A DNA stretch of 16,085 bases from DATGQT01 sp035304085 (GTDB lineage Bacteria > Bacteroidota > Rhodothermia > Rhodothermales > Rubricoccaceae): assembly GCA_035304085.1 (NCBI GenBank), contig DATGQT010000334.1, positions 1-16,085 of the forward strand, in the 5' to 3' direction. The position numbers and the translations under genes were made by a program. The notes under the pieces are model-generated. The model was not told the DNA's origin and ran no database searches. It was given only the letters and a program-made list of their open reading frames with translations. Shown in pieces: positions 7,074 through 16,085 of the stretch (position 1 is the first letter of the stretch; each line of letters starts with the position of its first letter).

Positions 7074-9299
7074 TCAAGCTCCCCCGCTCCGCAGCATCCA
7101 CGCCGCCTTCTCGGCGAGGTCGGCCATCCGCCGCGCCCGGCTCTCCTCCCCCGCCGCGCGGAAGTCGGCCTCGGCCGCCCGCGCGTACCGGAGCGCCCGG
7201 TCGTAGGCCCGCGCCCGGTCCGCCGCCTCGGCCCGGAAGGCCATCAACGCCCGCGCCACCGCCGCATCCGATCCCACGGCCTCGACGGGGAGCCGCTCGA
7301 GGAGGGCGAGCGCCCGCGCCGGGTCGCCGGCCTCCAGCCACAGCGCCGCCGTGAAGTACCCGGCCGCCGGCTCGGCAGGAAGGAACCGTTCGACGGCAGC
7401 CGCGCGCGCCTCGGGCGGGCCAGCCTGGAGGAGGGTGCGGAGGGCTTCAGGGGAGAGCCGCTGCCGGAGCCGGACGAACGCTGCGGAGACGTCGTCCCAC
7501 GGCGGCAGTGCTGTGATGGTGGCCCCGTAGGCCTGGGCGGCGAGGCCGTCGCGCCCGGCCAGCCGGTACGCGTCGCCGAGGGCGAGGAAGAGGACCGGAG
7601 AGGGCGCCGGGGCCTCCACGGCCGCCCGCAGCCGCGCGGCGACCTCCAGCGGACCGGCCTCGTCGGCGAGGGCGCGGCGGGCCCACCCGGCGAGGGCGGG
7701 GGCGTACGTGGGGTCGTTCTCCGCTGCCCGGGCGTACAGGCGGCGGGCCTCGTCGGCGCGGCCGGCCTCCTCGGCCTCGGCGGCCTCGCGCGCCAGCCGG
7801 ACGGCCGGCGGCACCCAGTGCGGGCACCGCCGCTCGAACAGCGACGGCTGCCGGAACCGCCACGCCGCCAGCGACTCGGCCTCGACGCTCACGGGCATCC
7901 GCCGCAGTTCGGCCTCCCAGGCCTGCGCCAGCGCGGAGGCCGGCACGCCGTAGACGCCCTCGAAGTCGGCCGTGCGGTAGACGGCGCGGAGGCGCTCGGC
8001 ACCGTAGCGGTCGAGGAGCCAGCCGACGAAGGCGCCGGAGGTGGTGTAGGAGACGGCGCCGCGGCCCGTCCAGAACCCCCACGGCGAGAGCGCCGCGGCG
8101 ACGGCCTCGGCGGGCCCGGCGTCGAGGGCGCCCATGGACTCCTCCAGCCGGAGGCTCGCGGCCACCTGCTGCGCCGGGCTCGGCAGCCCGTCCGGCGGCT
8201 CGACGGCCACGGCCAGCCCCTCGACGAGCCCGACGGCCGGCGACGCCCGCAGCGGCGGCGCCCCGAAGGCCCGGCTGAAGACGTGCGCCAGCTCGTGCCC
8301 GAAGTGCTCGGCGGTGAAGCGGTCCTGGAGCAGGTGCACCTGCGGCGTCGCCAGCCACACCGGCGTCACGCCCGTCTCGCGCGAGCCCGTGAGCCGCCCG
8401 CGCACCCCGGGGTCGGGGTACAGGTACGTGTGGATGGGGCCTTCCACCTCCACGCCGAGCTTCTGTCGGAGCTGCACGTACCGGAAGCGGTGCTCGTCGG
8501 CGACCCACGCGAGGTCGGCCTCGGTAATCGCAGCGGGGTCGTAGTGGATCACGAAGGCGCCGCCGTCGTAGCGCCCCGGCAGCGCCCTCGCCAGCTGCGC
8601 CGCCGACGTGTTCATCCCCAGCGGCACGCGGAACGCGTACGCGAGGGCGATGACGACGGCCACCGCCGCGCCCGCCCGGACGACCCCCCGCCGCTCAGCA
8701 CCCGGCGCACCACGCAGCCGGGTCCACCGGCCGAACAGGACGAGGAAGGCGGCCCAGAGCAACGTGAGCGCGCGGAAGGCGAACAGCCCCGGCCGCACGG
8801 CCAGCTCCTCGTCGTAGATCGGCCCGAGTACCCCGCCGAAGACGTGACTGTACGTGTAGAACTGGGGGTGCAGCCCGAGGTCGAACGCGACCCCGCCCAC
8901 CGCGACGACGAGCCCGACGAGGACGAGGGCGACACCCGGCCGGCGCAGCCGCGTGCCGGTGAGGGCGTAGGCGAGCGCCACGCCCAGCAACACACTCGGC
9001 GGCGCGAACAGGAGGTAGAAGCCGAGACCGGCGAGGTACCCGCAGTTCGGCCGCCAGAGCAGCGTCGCCGTGAGGAGCGCCCACGGGAGCGCGAGCAGGA
9101 GGAGCTGCCCCCGCAGCACCGGCCGGAGCCCGCCGCCCCGGCGGAACGCCGCCGCCGCCGACACGCCCCCGACGAAGAACCCCGCCGCCGCCACGACCGC
9201 GCTCGCCTCGACGTGCAGCAGCCCGAACAACGGCACGGGCCACAGCGCGAGCCCGAGCGCCGCGTAGACGAGCGCGGGGAAGCGGAGCGCGCGCGGCAC
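7074..9299 (-). CDS. Polytopic membrane gluzincin peptidase with TPR-like tail
   Basis: This 741-residue protein has three parts. The first ~225 residues form about six or seven hydrophobic membrane segments. Residues ~240-470 form a soluble peptidase-MA-like domain with zinc motif HELAH (H335, E336, H339) and a downstream VEGLA (E360), the usual third ligand of gluzincins. Residues ~480-740 are alanine-rich paired helices typical of TPR repeats, e.g. EEAGRADEARRLYARAAEND. It is probably a membrane-bound zinc peptidase whose catalytic and TPR parts face the periplasm; topology and substrate are inference. The start is GTG at 9299, ten bases after the TAG of the DUF3078 gene; no better ATG keeps the first membrane segment. 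The spacing suggests co-transcription. Confidence 0.78.
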   Translation of the reverse strand: MPRALRFPALVYAALGLALWPVPLFGLLHVEASAVVAAAGFFVGGVSAAAAFRRGGGLRPVLRGQLLLLALPWALLTATLLWRPNCGYLAGLGFYLLFAPPSVLLGVALAYALTGTRLRRPGVALVLVGLVVAVGGVAFDLGLHPQFYTYSHVFGGVLGPIYDEELAVRPGLFAFRALTLLWAAFLVLFGRWTRLRGAPGAERRGVVRAGAAVAVVIALAYAFRVPLGMNTSAAQLARALPGRYDGGAFVIHYDPAAITEADLAWVADEHRFRYVQLRQKLGVEVEGPIHTYLYPDPGVRGRLTGSRETGVTPVWLATPQVHLLQDRFTAEHFGHELAHVFSRAFGAPPLRASPAVGLVEGLAVAVEPPDGLPSPAQQVAASLRLEESMGALDAGPAEAVAAALSPWGFWTGRGAVSYTTSGAFVGWLLDRYGAERLRAVYRTADFEGVYGVPASALAQAWEAELRRMPVSVEAESLAAWRFRQPSLFERRCPHWVPPAVRLAREAAEAEEAGRADEARRLYARAAENDPTYAPALAGWARRALADEAGPLEVAARLRAAVEAPAPSPVLFLALGDAYRLAGRDGLAAQAYGATITALPPWDDVSAAFVRLRQRLSPEALRTLLQAGPPEARAAAVERFLPAEPAAGYFTAALWLEAGDPARALALLERLPVEAVGSDAAVARALMAFRAEAADRARAYDRALRYARAAEADFRAAGEESRARRMADLAEKAAWMLRSGGA

Positions 9300-9309
9300 G
9301 ACGGCGGCG

Positions 9310-10200
9310 CTAGAGGAGCGCCAGCGAGAGACCCACCGACAGCACCTCCTTCACCTGCACCTCGTCGCTCACGTCGCCGTCGTAGAGCAGCACGGCTTCG
9401 AGGTTGACGTTCAGGAGGTCGTTGACCTTCAGGGCGAGCGTGTTCTCCCACAGCGCGTCCGGGGCGGCGTCGAACCCGGTGAAGGCCTGGAAGAGCCCGA
9501 GGCGCGACCGGAGGTGCACGCCCTCCATCAGCGCCCGCTCGACGCGCACCTCGGCGTCCACGCCCGCCTCGAGGCGCACGCCCTCACCGGGATCGTTGCC
9601 GTAGACCGGGCGGAGCCGCTCCACCGCGACGACGGTCTCCTTCAGCCCCAGCCCGACGCGCGCGGTGTACCACCGTTCGGGGTCGTAGGTGACCCCGAGC
9701 GTCTGCGTCAGGAGCAGCGGCGCGGCGAAGTCGGAGACCTTCAGGCGCCGGCCGGGGACGACGTCGAGGTGGGGGTACGCGGCGGAGTCGGGGGCGTAGT
9801 CGTAGCCGGGGGCGAGCTGGGTGCGGGCGTCGAGCGCGAGCGTGGGCTGGAGCGCCCCACGCGCGCGGTACTGGAGGGCGAAGGCGTACCGGACGGCGTC
9901 CTCGGCCTTCCGCACGTCGAGGGTGTCGTGGCGGACGAGCCCGAAGGCGATGCGGGCGTCGTGGCGCTGCTTGAACCGGCCGATCACGCGCTCGAACGTG
10001 CCGGCCGACGTGCCGGTGACGGCGAGCGTGCTGACGCCGCCCTCCTGCCAGTTGGCGTAGGCGGCCTGGGACAGCGCGAGGCCCGCCGTGAGCGCCGTGC
10101 GCCAGCCGTCGGCGGGGGTGAGCGGGGGCGGGGCCTCCTGCGCCCGCGGCGCCGCGATCACGAGGGCGAGCAGGGCGAGGAGGACCGGGGGACGCGGCAT
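9310..10200 (-). CDS. DUF3078-family outer-membrane protein
   Basis: This 296-residue protein carries a cleavable signal peptide (hydrophobic core at residues 6-17, likely cut near APRAQ at 17-21). The DUF3078 signature follows: alternating residues around AAYANWQEGGVSTLAVTG (46-63, conserved N50, W51, G54, G55). The body is amphipathic beta strands ending SVGLSLALL, as expected of an outer-membrane beta barrel. DUF3078 proteins are widespread in Bacteroidota, with no established function. ATG 10200 lies only 21 bases from the stem of an intrinsic terminator that ends the upstream histone-like transcript. Its own promoter must therefore overlap that structure, or it relies on read-through. 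It looks like the first gene of the envelope series running to the metalloprotease. Confidence 0.82.
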   Translation of the reverse strand: MPRPPVLLALLALVIAAPRAQEAPPPLTPADGWRTALTAGLALSQAAYANWQEGGVSTLAVTGTSAGTFERVIGRFKQRHDARIAFGLVRHDTLDVRKAEDAVRYAFALQYRARGALQPTLALDARTQLAPGYDYAPDSAAYPHLDVVPGRRLKVSDFAAPLLLTQTLGVTYDPERWYTARVGLGLKETVVAVERLRPVYGNDPGEGVRLEAGVDAEVRVERALMEGVHLRSRLGLFQAFTGFDAAPDALWENTLALKVNDLLNVNLEAVLLYDGDVSDEVQVKEVLSVGLSLALL

Positions 10201-10215
10201 GGGGACGGTGGATAA

Positions 10216-10248
10216 ACGAAAGAGCCGCGTCGGCGGGCGACGCGGCTC
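10216..10248 (-). terminator. Intrinsic terminator of histone-like gene
   Basis: A perfect 10-bp stem, GAGCCGCGTC / GACGCGGCTC (10222-10231 with 10239-10248), encloses a 7-base loop. On the minus strand the stem is followed by TTTCGTTT, a short interrupted T-run. It lies 23 bp past the stop of the histone-like gene, in the orientation that would terminate it. Confidence 0.8.
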
Positions 10249-10271
10249 GGACGCTTCTGCGGCGCAGGCGC

Positions 10272-10451
10272 TCAGCCCTGGTTCTTCCGCTCCTGCACCT
10301 CGGTGCGGATGTCCTGCGCCATCTTCTTCAGCTCCTGCATCCCCTTGCGGACGCGGGTGCCGGCGGCCTTGTTGCCCTTCTGGTAGAACTGCTGGAAGTC
10401 GCGCTCGAGGCCGCTGACGAAGTCTCGGAGCTGGTTGAAGCGGTCAGCCAT
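10272..10451 (-). CDS. Histone H1-like (Hc1-type) DNA-binding protein
   Basis: This 59-residue basic helical protein matches the small Hc1/histone H1-like family of Bacteroidota and Chlamydia. The core is residues 21-39, QFYQKGNKAAGTRVRKGMQ, followed by a basic helix ending ERKNQG. It probably binds DNA and helps to organise the nucleoid. ATG 10451 is fixed by a strong ribosome binding site, AGGAGG with a 5-base gap to the start. That is unusual among the genes here and suggests high expression. The frame extends upstream, but that part runs through the leader and promoter and is not protein-like. The gene has its own promoter and terminator, so it is a monocistronic unit. Confidence 0.88.
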   Translation of the reverse strand: MADRFNQLRDFVSGLERDFQQFYQKGNKAAGTRVRKGMQELKKMAQDIRTEVQERKNQG

Positions 10452-10456
10452 GGATT

Positions 10457-10462
10457 CCTCCT
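10457..10462 (-). promoter_or_regulatory. Strong Shine-Dalgarno of histone-like gene
   Basis: On the minus strand the sequence reads AGGAGG-AATCC-ATG, a perfect anti-16S match with a 5-base spacer. It decides the start codon at 10451. It is the only strong Shine-Dalgarno I see in the window. Confidence 0.85.
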
Positions 10463-10539
10463 GATACTGGGGGTGAGAAAGGCGGGGGCCCGGTCGAGAG
10501 TGCGCCGTCGAAGCCAAGCCACCCGTGAAGGGATGCGCC

Positions 10540-10568
10540 AAGGTACGCCGCCCCACCTTAACGGTCAA
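10540..10568 (-). promoter_or_regulatory. Promoter of histone-like gene
   Basis: On the minus strand TTGACC (10568-10563) is separated by exactly 17 bases from TACCTT (10545-10540). The latter extends as TACCTTGG, close to the Bacteroidota -7 element TAnnTTTG. Transcription would start near 10533, giving a leader of about 80 bases that ends in the strong ribosome binding site. Confidence 0.6.
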
Positions 10569-10607
10569 GGAATTCCCGCGTTTCTGGCCGGCTGGGGCGG
10601 AATTCCC
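10569..10607. repeat. Paired GGAATTCCC sites upstream of histone-like promoter
   Basis: GGAATTCCC occurs at 10569-10577 and again at 10599-10607, 30 bp apart start to start (about three helical turns). With flanking CGC/GCG the two also form an imperfect inverted repeat. The first copy abuts the -35 element, so these may be regulator sites; part may instead act as a weak terminator for the upstream kinase-like gene. Confidence 0.4.
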
Positions 10608-10623
10608 CTCTGCTCGCTCCTCC

Positions 10624-11337
10624 TCACTCCCCACCTTCGGGGTAGTCCACGCCCGCCGGCACGCCCGTTCCCCGGATCGCTTCGGGGCGGGCGACGCGGA
10701 CCCTAACGCCCCTCGCCGAGACGCCCCGCGCCGTCTCGGGCTCGGCCACCGCCCGCAGCAGGGCCTCCCCCTCGTCCCCGCCCCGCCGTGGGCCCGACCG
10801 TGCCAGGAGCACGGCCACGGATGCCACGCCGTCCTCCTCCCCGAACGCCTCCGCGAGGGCGGCCACCGCCCTGTCCGGGCTCACCTCGAAGGCGCCCCCC
10901 GCCCCCTCAGCCAGCAGCGCGACGGCGGGGACGGCCCCCTGCAGCACGAGCGTGCGCAGCCACCCCACGCGCCCCACGGCGACCTCCCCGCCCTCCGTCA
11001 CCCGCAGGAGCCCGCGGTCCATCCCGGTGAGGCGGAGGGCGGCGACGCCGGCTTCGTTGAGGGCGTGGACCACGTGCCGGTTGAGGTCCCGCGCCGACCG
11101 CTCGACGAGCGCCCGCCCGGCCTCGTCCTCCACCTGCAGCACGCCCCCGGCGCGCGCGACGAGCCGCCCCTCGGCCTCCAGCGCCCGCTCGGCCGCCTCG
11201 CCGGCCCCGTGGAGCACGACGAGCGGCCCCTCGTGCGCCCGCACCACCGGCGCGAAGCGCTGCAGGAAGAGGGGGTCGCCGAGGTGGTACCGGTCGAGGT
11301 AGACGAGGAGGATGGGGGAATCGGGGGGGCGGTTCAT
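10624..11337 (-). CDS. Divergent acetylglutamate-kinase-like (amino acid kinase fold) protein
   Basis: This 237-residue protein resembles ArgB over most of its length: VVLHGAGEAAE at 40-50 in place of VHGGG, LNRHVVHALNEAG at 85-97, LTGMDRGLL at 103-111, and VGWLRTLVLQGAVPAVALLA in the middle. Acetylglutamate kinase phosphorylates N-acetylglutamate in arginine synthesis. However, the N-terminal K-x-GG motif is replaced by a stretch without lysine (ILLVYLDRYHLGD), the NAD segment reads SPDRAV, and no LTDV-type lysine loop is seen. It may be a non-catalytic paralogue or a regulator. No other arginine gene is adjacent. ATG 11337 is chosen as the first plausible start; the codons just after it lie within a repeat arm. 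It is divergent from dnaE. Confidence 0.55.
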   Translation of the reverse strand: MNRPPDSPILLVYLDRYHLGDPLFLQRFAPVVRAHEGPLVVLHGAGEAAERALEAEGRLVARAGGVLQVEDEAGRALVERSARDLNRHVVHALNEAGVAALRLTGMDRGLLRVTEGGEVAVGRVGWLRTLVLQGAVPAVALLAEGAGGAFEVSPDRAVAALAEAFGEEDGVASVAVLLARSGPRRGGDEGEALLRAVAEPETARGVSARGVRVRVARPEAIRGTGVPAGVDYPEGGE

Positions 11338-11416
11338 CGGCGGATCGGTTCGTCGGACGATCGGAGGAGGGGTCAACCGATCATCCGATCCCCCGATCCC
11401 CCGGTCATCCGATCCC
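11309..11416 (-). repeat. GATCC-type hairpin repeat at the kinase-like gene start
   Basis: GGGGGAATCGGGGG near 11313-11328 faces CCGATCCCCCGATCCCCCGG near 11384-11403, which are imperfect reverse complements. ATCCGATC/CCGATC motifs recur several times between. On the minus strand the order is again purine-rich arm, then pyrimidine-rich arm. Here the second arm covers the first codons of the kinase-like gene. It differs in sequence from copies A and B but has the same architecture. Confidence 0.45.
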
Positions 11417-11422
11417 ACCGAC

Positions 11423-11431
11423 TTATCCACA
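11423..11431 (+). promoter_or_regulatory. Perfect DnaA box upstream of dnaE
   Basis: TTATCCACA matches the high-affinity DnaA box consensus exactly. It lies 78 bp upstream of the dnaE ATG, in the divergent region shared with the kinase-like gene. It may allow DnaA to tune dnaE transcription. A single box without an AT-rich element does not suggest an origin. Confidence 0.5.
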
Positions 11432-11470
11432 CGGCTTGAAGCGGCGGGGCGTCGCCTGTTTCTTGCGGCA

Positions 11471-11478
11471 TAGGTTTT
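11471..11478 (+). promoter_or_regulatory. Possible dnaE promoter -7 element
   Basis: TAGGTTTT matches the Bacteroidota -7 consensus TAnnTTTG at all fixed positions but the last. It lies 31 bases before the dnaE ATG. No clear -33 TTTG is seen at the proper spacing, so the call is weak. Confidence 0.3.
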
Positions 11479-11509
11479 CCTTCGGTCCCCCCGCCCCCCG
11501 CCGCACCCG

Positions 11510-14980
<3,471 letters not shown>

Positions 14981-15013
14981 TCCGGTTTCCTGGCCCATTG
15001 CTAGATTGCGCCC

Positions 15014-15280
15014 ATGCCGACCATTTCGCTCCTCTATCTGACCGTCGTGCAGCACGTCCGCGACTACGTGCTGGAGGTCACCTTCAACGACGGCAGCGTC
15101 CGCGAAATGGACCTCGCCGATGAACTCTACGGCCCCGTGTTCGAGCCTCTCCGCGATCCCGAGTTGTTCGCCCAGGTCTATCTCGACGAAGAAACGCGGA
15201 CGGTGACTTGGCCCAACGGCGCCGATCTCTCCCCGGAGTTTCTGCACGAGGTCGGCCGCCTCGTCGCTCCTGCCGAGTAG
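15014..15280 (+). CDS. DUF2442 family protein
   Basis: This 88-residue protein matches DUF2442: VRDYVLEVTFNDGSV at 15-29, a GPVFEPLRDPELF segment, and the hallmark TWPNGADLSPEFLHE near the C-terminus. Members are small, mobile and often sit beside toxin-antitoxin-like genes (commonly DUF4160); no biochemical role is established. The first residues, MPTIS, are those usual for DUF4160 and not DUF2442, so the start may derive from a lost neighbour. It follows dnaE by 33 bp with no ribosome binding site and is followed by a HicB remnant. Confidence 0.85.
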   Translation: MPTISLLYLTVVQHVRDYVLEVTFNDGSVREMDLADELYGPVFEPLRDPELFAQVYLDEETRTVTWPNGADLSPEFLHEVGRLVAPAE

Positions 15281-15291
15281 CCTCGCTTGGG

Positions 15292-15411
15292 AAGCACCAC
15301 CTTGTGTATGCCGTCGTCATCGAGCGGGAAGGAGACAGTTTCGGGGCCTACGTGCCCGACCTGCCGGGCTGTGTGGCTGGGGGCGAGAGCGAGGAGGGGG
15401 GTGACTCATGA
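15292..15411 (+). pseudogene. HicB-type antitoxin remnant
   Basis: The frame KHHLVYAVVIEREGDSFGAY followed by VPDLPGCVAGGESEE matches the N-terminal half of HicB antitoxins. It then runs into GGDS and a stop at 15409-15411. The usual helix (EALxxIREAI) and C-terminal DNA-binding part are missing, and no other frame downstream restores them. The codon where Met is expected (15289-15291) is GGG; only GTG 15304 could serve as a start. No HicA toxin gene is next to it. It is probably a deleted relic, though a 35-residue product cannot be excluded. Confidence 0.7.
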
Positions 15412-15450
15412 AGGGCTCCAACCGCCTCCCATCCACATCAGGCCCTTCCC

Positions 15451-15936
15451 ATGGCCTCGCGCGCCGAAGCACTGATCCGTGCGCTCGACCTCACCCCTCA
15501 CCCCGAGGGCGGCTACTTCGGTGAGGTCTACCGCTCCCCGAACACCGTCGCCCCCCACGACGGCCGCCCGGAGCGCGCCGCTCTCACCACCATCTACTTC
15601 CTCCTCCAGGAGGACCAGGTGAGCCGCTGGCACCGCGTCGCCTCCGACGAGGCCTGGCACTTCCTCGAAGGCGAGCCCCTGGTCCTCCTCACGGCCGACG
15701 CCGCCTTCGACCAGATCCAGACGCACACGCTCGGCCCCTACGGCCCGGAAGCGGCGCCCGTCCACGTCGTCGAGGCCGGCCGGTGGCAGGCGGCCCGGCC
15801 CCTCGGCGCCTACGCTCTCGTGGCCTGCACGGTAGGTCCGGGCTTCGACTTCGAGGACTTCGCGCTGCTGCGCGACCGGCCGGACGACGCCGAGGCACTC
15901 CGGCGCAAGCATCCCGGACTCAGCGCGCTCCTGTGA
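15451..15936 (+). CDS. Cupin_5 (DUF985) family protein
   Basis: This 161-residue protein is a full-length DUF985/Cupin_5 member. Signatures are HPEGGYFGEVYRS at 17-29, TTIYFLL at 46-52, SRWHRVASDEAWHFLEGEPL at 58-77 (H61, E67 and H70 line the cupin pocket), and CTVGPGFDFEDFALL near the end. The fold is a double-stranded beta helix; ligand and activity are not established for the family. It lacks a signal peptide and should be cytoplasmic. ATG 15451 gives the family N-terminus; no Shine-Dalgarno precedes it. The next gene starts 37 bp downstream. Confidence 0.9.
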   Translation: MASRAEALIRALDLTPHPEGGYFGEVYRSPNTVAPHDGRPERAALTTIYFLLQEDQVSRWHRVASDEAWHFLEGEPLVLLTADAAFDQIQTHTLGPYGPEAAPVHVVEAGRWQAARPLGAYALVACTVGPGFDFEDFALLRDRPDDAEALRRKHPGLSALL

Positions 15937-15973
15937 GCACAGGGCCGTTTCTCCAGACCGTCTCTTCCCGACC

Positions 15974-16085
15974 ATGAAAGCCCTCGCCTTCGGCCTCGTG
16001 CTGCTCACCCTCCCACACGCGCCGCGCGCCCAGCCCGTGAACTACGACCTCCTCGTCGGTTCGTGGAGCGAGCCGGGGCAGTGCG
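15974..16085 (+). CDS. Secreted protein, N-terminal fragment (3' end missing)
   Basis: Only 37 residues lie in the window. They form a signal peptide (MKALAFGLVLLTLP) ending near PRAQ. The mature start, VNYDLLVGSWSEPGQC, has a G-x-W motif like the first strand of lipocalin-like proteins. The family cannot be decided from this length. Confidence 0.6.
   Translation, partial: MKALAFGLVLLTLPHAPRAQPVNYDLLVGSWSEPGQC

Noticed and set aside
6020..9407. Long plus-strand frames opposite the plug-like and peptidase genes
   Set aside because: Low-complexity Arg/Pro/Gly translations; the minus-strand proteins have signal peptides, catalytic motifs and family signatures.
11309..11416. CRISPR array suggested by recurring CCGATC/ATCCGATC units
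   Set aside because: Units are short, irregular and arranged as a hairpin; there are no equal-length spacers and no cas genes.
11423..11509. Replication origin near the DnaA box
   Set aside because: There is only one perfect box, with no cluster, no AT-rich unwinding region and no origin-linked genes such as dnaA or dnaN.
15014..15411. Functional HicAB or DUF4160/DUF2442 toxin-antitoxin pair
   Set aside because: No HicA or complete DUF4160 frame is present, and the HicB frame stops after about 35-40 residues.

Overview
The window is GC-rich, with dense genes and short gaps. It looks like chromosomal DNA from a marine or thermophilic relative of the Bacteroidota, most likely the Rhodothermia (Rhodothermales/Rubricoccaceae). 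The evidence is a type IX secretion 'plug' family protein, a DUF3078 outer-membrane protein, a DUF5117/DUF4953-type zinc metalloprotease lipoprotein and a small Hc1-type histone-like protein. Most genes also lack Shine-Dalgarno sequences. The taxonomic placement is inference; no rRNA gene is present.

Layout. Positions 1-1165 (+) hold spmA (5' end cut by the window edge) and spmB, a pair of 'gate/nucleoside recognition' membrane proteins. Positions 1294-1794 (+) encode an unrecognised HTH-like protein. It converges on a long minus-strand series, read right to left: a divergent acetylglutamate-kinase-like protein (11337-10624), a histone H1-like protein (10451-10272, with the clearest promoter, ribosome binding site and terminator of the window), a DUF3078 outer-membrane protein (10200-9310), a membrane gluzincin peptidase with a TPR-like tail (9299-7074), a T9SS plug-like lipoprotein (7015-5717), an unknown lipoprotein (5711-4887), a metzincin metalloprotease lipoprotein (4887-2377) and a flavodoxin (2301-1813). 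From DUF3078 to the metalloprotease the gaps are 10 bp, 58 bp, 5 bp and a 1-base TGATG overlap, so this is probably one cell-envelope operon.

On the plus strand at the right are dnaE (11510-14980, complete, no intein, intact PHP metal site), a DUF2442 gene, a HicB antitoxin remnant, a Cupin_5 (DUF985) gene and the start of a secreted protein cut by the window edge. The DUF2442/HicB pair looks like decayed toxin-antitoxin-type cargo behind dnaE.

The most unusual non-coding signal is a set of purine-rich/pyrimidine-rich hairpin repeats just before start codons: spmA/spmB, metalloprotease/flavodoxin, and a GATCC-flavoured relative at the kinase-like gene. The dnaE upstream region holds a perfect DnaA box. 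I found no CRISPR array, tRNA, rRNA, insertion sequence or prophage. No gap between genes exceeds about 175 bp. I did not find a convincing new multi-gene defence or metabolic system; the best leads are listed as findings.
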